Origin: Kiritimatiellota bacterium
GTDB lineage: Bacteria; Verrucomicrobiota; Lentisphaeria; Oligosphaerales; JAADHN01
Reading direction: 5' to 3'
NCBI GenBank assembly: GCA_013151865.1
Contig: JAADHN010000089.1
Span: 1-64,000, forward strand
Length of the DNA stretch: 64,000 nt
Translations under genes and position numbers: made by a program
Notes under the pieces: model-generated
Seen by the model: only the letters and a program-made list of their open reading frames with translations
What the model was told of the DNA's origin: nothing
Database searches by the model: none
Shown: positions 45,910 through 53,393 of the stretch, in pieces
How the letters are laid out: every line of letters begins with the position of its first letter
Numbering within the stretch: the stretch's first letter is position 1

Positions 45910-46929
45910 ATGATAATCGTTTTCAAACCGCACGCGACCGACCGGCAAATCGACGACGTCAAAAAGCAGATCCGACACCTGGGCTACGAGCCTCGCGTTA
46001 TCCGCGGTGTCGAGCAAACGGTGATTGGGGCGGTCGGCGACGAACTCTCTCACCGTTCACTCGAAATCCTCCGGAGTATTCCGTATGTGGAGAACGTGGT
46101 GCCGATTCAGAAACGGTACAAACTGGCCAGCCGAGAATACCATCCCGAGGACACGGTCGTGTGCATCGGGGAGTTCTCCATCGGCGGCGGTGCTTTCCAG
46201 GTGATCGCCGGGCCTTGCGCCGTCGAGGGGGCGGACCAGTTCCGCCGAGCGGCGCGCGACCTCGCCTCGGTCGGGGTCCATATCCTGCGCGCTTCCGTTT
46301 TCAAACCGCGGACCTCTCCGTACGACTTTCAGGGGTTGGCCGAAGCCGGCCTCGAAATCGTGGCTGCAGTCAAAGAGGAATTCGGCGTTGCAGTGACCAT
46401 TGAGGTCGTAGCCCCCGCCCACGTGGAGAGTGTGGCCAAGGTGGCCGACATCCTGCAAATCGGGGCCCGAAACTGCCAGAATTACCACCTGCTTGAAATC
46501 GCCGCCGGGGCCGGCAAGCCGGTCCTCCTTAAACGCGGCATGGCAACCACCGTCGAGGAGTGGATCTCGGCCGCCGAGTATCTTCTGGTGCATGGATGCA
46601 AGGACGTGGTGCTCTGCGAACGCGGAATCCGCACCTTCGAGAACTCGACCCGCAGTACGCTCGACATCAGTTCGGTGGCCGTGGCCAAACGAGAGACGCA
46701 CCTTCCGGTCATCGTCGACCCCAGCCACGCCGCCGGTTTCCATGCCCTCGTGCTGCCGCTGGCCAGGGCCGGGGTGGCTGTCGGGGCCGACGGCCTGCTC
46801 ATCGAGGCGCACCCGAATCCCGTGGCCGCTCTGAGCGACGGCCCCCAGCAGTTGGCCAGTCATGCGTTTGGCGAGGTTATGGCGGAATTGCGCCCCTTGG
46901 TCGAACTTTCGGGAAAGACTTTGGTCTGA
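45910..46929 (+). CDS. aroF: 3-deoxy-7-phosphoheptulonate synthase, class I-beta
   Basis: This enzyme condenses phosphoenolpyruvate and erythrose-4-phosphate in the first step of aromatic amino-acid synthesis. The 339-residue protein has an N-terminal ferredoxin-like regulatory domain (about 1-70; MIIVFKPHATDRQIDDVKKQ), as in Thermotoga-type enzymes. The barrel follows, with VIAGPCAVEG, FKPRTSPYDFQG, QIGARNCQNYHLL, PVLLKRGMATT, LCERGIRTFE and VDPSHAAG carrying the metal and substrate residues. Length matches this group. The extra N-terminal domain usually binds aromatic amino acids for feedback control. A hairpin lies upstream. Confidence 0.95.
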   Translation: MIIVFKPHATDRQIDDVKKQIRHLGYEPRVIRGVEQTVIGAVGDELSHRSLEILRSIPYVENVVPIQKRYKLASREYHPEDTVVCIGEFSIGGGAFQVIAGPCAVEGADQFRRAARDLASVGVHILRASVFKPRTSPYDFQGLAEAGLEIVAAVKEEFGVAVTIEVVAPAHVESVAKVADILQIGARNCQNYHLLEIAAGAGKPVLLKRGMATTVEEWISAAEYLLVHGCKDVVLCERGIRTFENSTRSTLDISSVAVAKRETHLPVIVDPSHAAGFHALVLPLARAGVAVGADGLLIEAHPNPVAALSDGPQQLASHAFGEVMAELRPLVELSGKTLV

Positions 46930-46986
46930 TTCGGCGACGACAAGGTGGATTCAAATCGTGCACAGTAGAATCTCGGGGGGTCCGCC

Positions 46987-48447
46987 ATGAAGGGTTTCCA
47001 GGGAATACGACCACCGGCGGTTGCCGGGCAATTCTACCCCGACGATCCGGGTCGGTTGAAGGCGGCTGTACAGGATTGTCTTGCCGCCGGGGCACGCCCG
47101 ACAGCGGCTGAAAGGGCACCGGTCAGGGCCCTGATTGTTCCTCACGCCGGGTACCAATTCTCCGGTCCCACCGCCGGCAAGGGGTATGCCCTGCTATGCG
47201 ACGCAGCCGCCCCGCACCATTCACGATGCCTGGTCCTCGCGCCCAGTCACCGATCTTGGTTCCGTGGACTCGGGATTGGCGCTTTCGCGGCTTACGAGAC
47301 CCCGCTGGGCGCCGTTCCCGTTGACGAAGCAACCTGCCGGCAATTGATCTCAGCCCATGGTCTCATCGCAGACCGGCCGGACGTCCACGCTCACGAACAC
47401 GCCCTTGAAGTGCATCTGCCGTTCGTGCACACCGTACTGCCGGAGGCAACTCTTGTCCCGATAGTGTGCGGGGAAATGAGGCTTGAAGAAATCCGGGAGG
47501 TCGGTGCGATACTGGCCCGGCAGCTCTGGCTCCCGAATACTCTGTGGATTGTGAGTTCGGACTTCACCCACTACGGACGCTCGTTCGGTTACGTCCCATT
47601 CACCCACGATGTGCCCAAGCGCTTGGAAGAACTCGATCAGGGCGCCATCGACCGTATCCTCGATGCAGACTGCGCCGGGTTTCTCCAATACGTGGAACAG
47701 ACCGGGGCGACCGTCTGCGGACGTATCCCCATTGCCCTGCTGCTGGCGGCACTCGAATCCATCGCAGCAGAGGTCGACCTCCGGCTGATCGACTACACCA
47801 CTTCCGGAGCACTCACCCACGACTACCGCCACACGGTCAGCTATGCCACCCTTGCGGTACGGGACCGTGCGACCGCCCCGACCGAGCACAGCGACTTCCT
47901 CGCCGAGTCGGAAAAAAACCTCCTGCTTCACCTGGCCAGGGAGACCCTCCGCTGCAGCTTCGGAAGCGTTTCCATTCGCGTGCCCGAAACCGTGTTGGCG
48001 TCACCCCGACTCACTGCTGACGGCGCTGTCTTCGTGACCCTGAAGCACTGCGGCCGCCTCCGGGGTTGCGTCGGTTGCCTCGAGGCGGTCGAGCCGCTCT
48101 ATGAGAGCGTCATTCGCTACACCAAAAGTGCCGCGTTCCACGATTCACGTTTTCACCCTCTCGCTGAGGAAGAACTGAACAAGATCACGATCGAGATATC
48201 CGTGCTCACGCCGCCACGCCCGGTCGCCGGACCGGACGAGATCGAAATCGGCAGGCACGGCATCGTCCTCGAAAAACGCGGTCGGCGCGCCGTGTTTCTG
48301 CCGCAAGTGCCGGTCGAGGAGCACTGGGACCTGGAGACCACACTGCAGTATCTGGCCATGAAGGCTGGCCTGGGGCCCGACGAGTGGCGTCGCGGCACAC
48401 GCTTTTCCGTGTTCGAGGCCGTTGTTTTCGGGGAACCGCAACTGTGA
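46987..48447 (+). CDS. MEMO1-AMMECR1 fusion protein
   Basis: The 486-residue protein joins two families. Residues about 1-290 are MEMO-like, a relative of extradiol dioxygenases. Histidines sit in LIVPHAGYQFSGPTAGKGY, LAPSHR, HEHALEVHLPFV and SSDFTHYG, where they would hold metal. Residues about 310-486 are AMMECR1-like with FVTLKHCGRLRGCVGCLEAV and the typical PLYESV-Y-KSAAFHDSRF segment. In many bacteria and archaea these are separate genes with a radical SAM partner (AmmeMemoRadiSam), whose reaction is not established. The radical SAM gene is not in this window. The ATG at 46987 follows a GGGGG-rich spacer (TCGGGGGGTCCGCC). Confidence 0.9.
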   Translation: MKGFQGIRPPAVAGQFYPDDPGRLKAAVQDCLAAGARPTAAERAPVRALIVPHAGYQFSGPTAGKGYALLCDAAAPHHSRCLVLAPSHRSWFRGLGIGAFAAYETPLGAVPVDEATCRQLISAHGLIADRPDVHAHEHALEVHLPFVHTVLPEATLVPIVCGEMRLEEIREVGAILARQLWLPNTLWIVSSDFTHYGRSFGYVPFTHDVPKRLEELDQGAIDRILDADCAGFLQYVEQTGATVCGRIPIALLLAALESIAAEVDLRLIDYTTSGALTHDYRHTVSYATLAVRDRATAPTEHSDFLAESEKNLLLHLARETLRCSFGSVSIRVPETVLASPRLTADGAVFVTLKHCGRLRGCVGCLEAVEPLYESVIRYTKSAAFHDSRFHPLAEEELNKITIEISVLTPPRPVAGPDEIEIGRHGIVLEKRGRRAVFLPQVPVEEHWDLETTLQYLAMKAGLGPDEWRRGTRFSVFEAVVFGEPQL

Positions 48448-48568
48448 GGCATCGCTTGCCGCCGCAGTCGAGCAACGGCCCTCTGTCCGATATGGCCATA
48501 CGGGCCCTTGAGACGGTTTCGATAGTCCACCGGGCGGGGCCGACGGCCGTCAATCCGAGACGGACACC

Positions 48569-49891
48569 ATGCGAGTCGTCTACATCGCAGCCGGCGCCGG
48601 GAGCGGTCACTGCGGCGCCTGTGCTCGGGACGCGGGGCTGGTCCGCGCCCTTATCGGGTGCGGCCATCACGTGCTTATGACTCCGCTCTACACCCCCCTG
48701 GCAGTGGAAGGGGCAGACCCTAGTATCGACCGGGTTTTTTACGGCGGGATCAACGCTTGGCTCGAGCAGCGTTTCCTCTTCTGGCGTCACCGGCGCCCCG
48801 GCGGTATTTTGGACCGACTCATCGACTCGCCACGCCTCCTACGGTGGGTTTCCGGCTTTGCCGTCGAAACGCGTGCCGAAAAGCTGGGGGCCATGACTCA
48901 GTCGGTGCTCGAAGGCGAGAACGGACCCCAGGCGCGCGAGGTCCGCAAGCTCCTCGATTTTCTGCAGAAACAGCCGAGCCCCGACGTGATCCATCTTTCC
49001 AACTCACTCCTGTCCGCTCTGGCGCCCGTTTTTCGGCGTGAATTCGAGTGTCCGGTCGTCTGCAACTTTCAGGGCGAAGACTTGTGGATGTCCGGCCTGA
49101 TCGAGCCCTGCCGTACACGGGCCCTCGAGTTGATCCGACGAAACGTCCAGAGCGTCGCGCGGCTCACCGTCCCGTATGCCGATTGCGTGTCCGAGGCTGC
49201 GGCGTTCTTCGATGTTGACCGGGAACGGATACGGGTGCTGCCGCCATGCGTCGACTGCCATCTGTTTACACCTGGAACGTCGTTTCCCGGATCGTCCGGA
49301 CCGGAAGACGAGCCGTTTCGAGTCGGTTTCCTGTCGCGAATCGTCCCTGAAAAGGGCCTGGACACATTGGCGGAGGCCGTAATCCAGGTCGGCGCCGTTT
49401 GCCGTGAACGCGTCGGAAAACGGGTGCTGTTGCGCGTAGCTGGTCATATCGGGTCGGCGCACCGTCGGTTTTACCGACGCATCGCCGAGATGGTGAAAAG
49501 CGCCGAGGGGGTGGATTTGGAGTATGTCGGCCAGCCCGACCTCGAGGGGAAGTTGGCGTTCCTCCGTGGGTGCGACGTTTTCTCCGTACCCAGTCGAGTC
49601 CCTGAGCGGCGCGGTATGGCCGTGCTCGAGGCCATGAGCTGCGGGACCCCGGTTGTGTTGCCCGACCACGGCGTTTACATTGCGCTCATTCGAAAAACCG
49701 GCGGCGGACGGCTGACGCGCCCGGGGGCCTCTGGGGAACTGGCTCGGGCCCTGTTGGAACTGGCGGCCGACTCCGACGCCCAACGTGCGACCGCCGAAGC
49801 GGCTTCCCGCGGGACGCGAGCCCATTTCAGTACCGAAAACGCTGCCGCTGCATACGAGCAGATCTGTGCGGAGTTGATGCACTCGGTTTGA
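48569..49891 (+). CDS. Glycosyltransferase family 4 (GT-B fold)
   Basis: The 440-residue protein begins MRVVYIAAGAGSGHCGACAR, a glycine-rich GT-B acceptor-side loop. It ends with a family-4 donor domain (FRVGFLSRIVPEKGLDTLAEAV, LEYVGQPDLEGKLAFLRGCD, PSRVPERRGMAVLEAMSCGTPVV), where EAMSCGTPVV is the typical E-x7-E nucleotide-sugar-binding area. It transfers a sugar from a nucleotide donor to an unknown acceptor, perhaps envelope glycan or a glycolipid. It follows the MEMO-AMMECR1 gene by 121 bases and could share its transcript. The substrate cannot be read from sequence. Confidence 0.85.
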   Translation: MRVVYIAAGAGSGHCGACARDAGLVRALIGCGHHVLMTPLYTPLAVEGADPSIDRVFYGGINAWLEQRFLFWRHRRPGGILDRLIDSPRLLRWVSGFAVETRAEKLGAMTQSVLEGENGPQAREVRKLLDFLQKQPSPDVIHLSNSLLSALAPVFRREFECPVVCNFQGEDLWMSGLIEPCRTRALELIRRNVQSVARLTVPYADCVSEAAAFFDVDRERIRVLPPCVDCHLFTPGTSFPGSSGPEDEPFRVGFLSRIVPEKGLDTLAEAVIQVGAVCRERVGKRVLLRVAGHIGSAHRRFYRRIAEMVKSAEGVDLEYVGQPDLEGKLAFLRGCDVFSVPSRVPERRGMAVLEAMSCGTPVVLPDHGVYIALIRKTGGGRLTRPGASGELARALLELAADSDAQRATAEAASRGTRAHFSTENAAAAYEQICAELMHSV

Positions 49892-49989
49892 GTGGAAAGC
49901 GGACGCTCGAATGATGCGCCGAACCCCGCCTGTGTCCGCTCTGCGGGAATGAGGGCGACCAGGTCGGTCAAAAACAGGAGCTCGAACCC

Positions 49990-50391
49990 ATGACCAATAT
50001 CGATGTTGTTGATGTCAGTTTCCCCGGCGGCAAGAAAATCACCGCCATCGTGGATGGGCATGTGGTGCAAACAGACCAGCCCGAACGCGCCGGCGGCGAA
50101 AACTCCGCACCACAGCCACTCAGCCTCTTCCTGGTCTCGCTCGCCACCTGCGCGGGGACGTATGCCCAGGAATTCTGTCATGCGCGAAAGATCGCGACCG
50201 AAGGCATGAAGCTCACCGTTCGGTGTGTGTGGGATTCGGACCAACACCGATACACCGGGATCAAGTTTGAACTGGCTCTCCCCAAGGATTTTCCGGAAAA
50301 ATACAGGCGCGCCATCGTGCGGGCCATGAATCTCTGCACCGTAAAACGCTGCATTCTCGATCCGCCCGAATTCGAGGTCGAAACCGTGTGA
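49990..50391 (+). CDS. OsmC-family protein
   Basis: The 133-residue protein is a small OsmC-like protein with two conserved cysteines, in SLATCAGTYAQEFC and MNLCTVKRCI. In OsmC/Ohr enzymes such cysteines reduce organic hydroperoxides; here both regions have two Cys each. PQPLSLFLVSLATC and KKITAIVDG-HVVQTDQP also match the group (YhfA-like subfamily). It probably handles thiol or peroxide stress. CAGGAGC lies before the ATG. Element copy A follows directly after it. Confidence 0.85.
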   Translation: MTNIDVVDVSFPGGKKITAIVDGHVVQTDQPERAGGENSAPQPLSLFLVSLATCAGTYAQEFCHARKIATEGMKLTVRCVWDSDQHRYTGIKFELALPKDFPEKYRRAIVRAMNLCTVKRCILDPPEFEVETV

Positions 50392-50864
50392 CCCGATTAA
50401 TTCTTGAACTTCGTCGTGAAAGGACGCAGCTTGCACGGATCCAGGTCATTGCGTCCAACGCCGGACAAGGTTGTGTTGAAACACCGCCTCGGTCGGCGGA
50501 CTGCGGCAATATTCCGGAAACGTATGAGATACGCCATCGCAGCCGATGGCTCATGCAATACTCAAGGTAGGGGGCTGCGTTTCGCCAACCCGCCCCCGAA
50601 CACGGCGGGACGCCCCCCGCACCGGTACTGACAAGTTCAGGATGAAAAAACCGGAGGCCGACGGTCGGGCAGCCGGAGTTACCCACAGTCGGCAACTCGG
50701 CTCCGACGAGTGACTTGCGACCCATTCTCGCCGCCGCCTATGGATAACTCCGGCAACGGGGGGAGAGGTCAACTCGGCGCGTAACGCGCTTTTACAGTGA
50801 CTGTTACGGCGAAATATCGTGGTGAAAATTGACAGAACCCCCCGCACCGCCCCGGAGAGACTAC
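50392..50864. other. Intergenic region holding element copy A
   Basis: The 473 bases between the OsmC gene and the sugar isomerase contain element copy A at about 50411-50603. Downstream of it lie a T-poor stretch and the region just before the isomerase ribosome site. A small frame on either strand crosses the element but shows no domain. Confidence 0.5.
50411..50603 (-). repeat. Dispersed intergenic element, copy A
   Basis: This copy shares about 190 aligned bases with copy B at 59.5 kb, including one exact 21-base match (50472-50492 against 59565-59585) and a second exact match ATGGCTCATGCA. On the minus strand it can fold into consecutive hairpins: CCGCC-GACCGA-GGCGG, GTGT-TTCA-ACAC and GTCC-GGCGTT-GGAC. 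Copy C at 27.7 kb is a shorter relative. No reading frame runs through all copies, because small gaps shift it. It may be a structured RNA or a dispersed repeat. Borders are approximate. Confidence 0.65.
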
Positions 50865-51701
50865 ATGAAATTCGGTGGCCCGCTCCTCGCAGAATTCGCC
50901 GACCCGGCCGATTGGGTCGCCGGTTTGGAGAAACTCGCGTACACCGCGACGCCCTGCCCGCTTAAGCCGGGCGCCTCGTCCGACACGATCCGAGCCTATG
51001 CGGATGCCGCGCGTCGGGCGGGCATTGCAATCGCGGAAGTCGGCGCCTGGAGCAATCCGCTCAGCCCGAACGCCGAAATCCGTCGGCGGGCCATCGACCA
51101 CTGCCGAGACTGCCTCGCCTTGGCGGACGAAATCGGCGCCCGCTGTTGCGTGAACATTGCCGGTTCTCGCGGGGCCAAGTGGGACGGACCCTGTCCCGAA
51201 GATCTCAGTCCGGAAACATTCGACATGATCGTCGAAACTGTGCGCGATATCGTGGACGCAGTCCGGCCTATCCGGACCTTCTACACCCTCGAAACCATGC
51301 CGTGGATGATCCCGAACTCTGTCGAGACGTACGAGCGAATCCTGGAGGCCGTGGACCGGCCCCGATTCGCAGTTCATTTCGATCCCGTGAACCTGATCAA
51401 TTCCCCGGAACGCTACTTTCGAAACGGGGCCCTCGTTCGCGAATTCGTCCAAAAACTCGGGGACCGCATCCGCAGCGTGCACGCCAAAGATATCGTGCTT
51501 CGCGATCGGCTCACCGTTCACTTGGACGAAGTGCGCCCGGGGCTGGGCGGCCTGGATTACCGCTGCCTTCTGACCGAACTGGAACGGGGATGTCCCGCGG
51601 CGCCGGTCATGATGGAACATTTGCCGAATGCCGAGGAGTATGCCGCCGCGGCGGCGTATATCCGGCAACAGGCCCACACGCTCGGTTTCGACTTGACCTG
51701 A
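50865..51701 (+). CDS. Sugar phosphate isomerase/epimerase family (AP-endonuclease-2-like barrel)
   Basis: The 278-residue protein is a xylose-isomerase-like TIM barrel. It shows an N-terminal barrel strand set, NIAGSRGAKWDGPCPE, FYTLETMPWMIPN with catalytic-type Glu, AVHFDPVNLINS and RSVHAKDI, where Asp/Glu/His residues would bind a divalent metal. It likely interconverts a sugar or keto-sugar. These enzymes typically sit beside Gfo/Idh/MocA dehydrogenases, as here (56.5 kb). CCGGAG precedes the ATG at 50865. It starts the 50.8-59.1 kb catabolic-looking run. Confidence 0.85.
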   Translation: MKFGGPLLAEFADPADWVAGLEKLAYTATPCPLKPGASSDTIRAYADAARRAGIAIAEVGAWSNPLSPNAEIRRRAIDHCRDCLALADEIGARCCVNIAGSRGAKWDGPCPEDLSPETFDMIVETVRDIVDAVRPIRTFYTLETMPWMIPNSVETYERILEAVDRPRFAVHFDPVNLINSPERYFRNGALVREFVQKLGDRIRSVHAKDIVLRDRLTVHLDEVRPGLGGLDYRCLLTELERGCPAAPVMMEHLPNAEEYAAAAAYIRQQAHTLGFDLT

Positions 51702-51927
51702 ATGCGCCAACGGGAAAGACATACAACGGTAATCGTCGTATTCAGGTCGTCTGGCCGGTGCGCTGGGGACCGAAACTCGACTCCCCGGCGTCCCAAGAGC
51801 GACCCCGTGCACAAAGGGCGCAAGACCGGGGCTTTCGTTTTCCGAGGCAGAGTTCGGCGCCTCGGCCCCGCTTCCGGCCGCTTGTCCGCAAACCGGGGTC
51901 CGGAGCAATTGGGCAAAGGAGACAATC

Positions 51928-53238
51928 ATGGGGACACTGCGAGTCGGCGCGGCAAGAATGTGCATCACACCACCGCTGGGCACCCATCTCTGTGGTTTCT
52001 TTTCGGACCGCACGGCAGACGACGTGCTCGACGACCTGTACGCCAAAGCGGTGGTTTTCGAGAACGGCGAAACCTGCGTTGCCGTCGTCGCCTGTGACCT
52101 GATCGCGGCCTTCAAAACCGATTTCGATCGGGCGCGGGCAAGGGCTGCTGCCCTGTCCGGCATCCCACAGGACAATATCTTCTTCTGTTGCACGCACACC
52201 CATTACGGTCCGTCCTCGGTGTCCATCTTCAATGTTCCCCGCGAGGACGCGTACATGGAATGGGCCATGGACAGGGCTGGAGATGCGGTGAAACTGGCGT
52301 TCAACCGGTTGCGCCGCGCACGCATTGGCCACGCTCGCGCCGACTGCCCCGAGGAGGTCCACAACCGACGCTGGCACATGAAAGATGGGACCGTGCAGAT
52401 GAACCCCGGTTACCGGAACCCGGACGCACTCCGCCCCGCCGGACCGGTCGACCCGGAAATCGGCCTGCTGGTCGCTTTGGACGAAGTCGGCACGCCTATC
52501 GCAGTGCTGGCAAATTACGCACTGCACTACGTTGGAGGTCCGTACGCGACCTCTGTTTCCGCCGATTACTTCGGAGAATTCGACCGCGCTCTGCAGCGGA
52601 TGGCCGGCGCAGAATTCGTGGGAATCATGCTCAATGGGTGCTGCGGCGACATCAACAACTGCGATTTCACCCAGCCTGCACCGACCTATCCGAATCCGTT
52701 CTACCAGGCACGACGCGTCGCCAACGTGGTGGCATCCCGCGCGTTCGGCGCCTGGCAGCAAATTCGTGAATTCGACGACAACCCCAAACTCGAAGCTGCG
52801 GCCGTTCCGATGCGCTTCCGACGACGAGAGCCGTCGCCGGGGCAACTGGCCGCGGCTCGTAAGCTGCGGGCGCGTGAAGAGAACTCCAATAATCGAGATT
52901 GGATTTATGCCGGGGAATTGCTCGCGGTTCACGCCGAACCCGTTGAGCAGGACACTCTCATCCGGGCGCTCCGCCTCGGCGACACAGGGCTCGTGGGGCT
53001 CCCCGGGGAGATATTCGTCGAGATCGGACTGGCCGTTAAATCCGCCTCGCCGGCGCCCTGCACATTTACGGCGGAGCTGGCAAACGACTACCTTGGATAT
53101 ATCCCGACGGACCAAGCTTTGGCCGAAGGCAGCTACGAAACCCAACTCGCCCGGTCGGCAAAAGCCGCTCCGGGCATGGCCGACCGCTTGATTGAAGCGT
53201 GTTCGTGCGCGCTGCAAAAACTCTGGCTGAAAACCTGA
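51928..53238 (+). CDS. Neutral/alkaline ceramidase-like protein
   Basis: The 436-residue protein shows the neutral ceramidase N-terminal domain pattern: LRVGAARMCITPPLGTHLCG, VVACDLIAAF, FFCCTHTHYGPSS with zinc-binding His residues, ANYALHYVG and MLNGCCGDINNCDF, where the catalytic Ser equivalent lies in similar proteins. Related Planctomycete proteins are annotated as ceramidases, but their substrates are often unproven; other amide or glycoside substrates are possible. No signal peptide is visible, which is unusual for ceramidases, so it may be cytoplasmic. AAAGGAG precedes the ATG. It lies within the sugar-processing cluster. Confidence 0.8.
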   Translation: MGTLRVGAARMCITPPLGTHLCGFFSDRTADDVLDDLYAKAVVFENGETCVAVVACDLIAAFKTDFDRARARAAALSGIPQDNIFFCCTHTHYGPSSVSIFNVPREDAYMEWAMDRAGDAVKLAFNRLRRARIGHARADCPEEVHNRRWHMKDGTVQMNPGYRNPDALRPAGPVDPEIGLLVALDEVGTPIAVLANYALHYVGGPYATSVSADYFGEFDRALQRMAGAEFVGIMLNGCCGDINNCDFTQPAPTYPNPFYQARRVANVVASRAFGAWQQIREFDDNPKLEAAAVPMRFRRREPSPGQLAAARKLRAREENSNNRDWIYAGELLAVHAEPVEQDTLIRALRLGDTGLVGLPGEIFVEIGLAVKSASPAPCTFTAELANDYLGYIPTDQALAEGSYETQLARSAKAAPGMADRLIEACSCALQKLWLKT

Positions 53239-53393
53239 GGATCAGTGCCGTGGCATTGTCGACGCTTCCCGACGCCCCTGGCGCCACGAAAGCCGATCCT
53301 GAGACTCACAACTGCGAACTTGAACACACCTCGTTCGAGGCACGACCGGCCCTGTAGTCCGTCGCCGGCGCCACAAAAAGGAGGATTCTCGCC

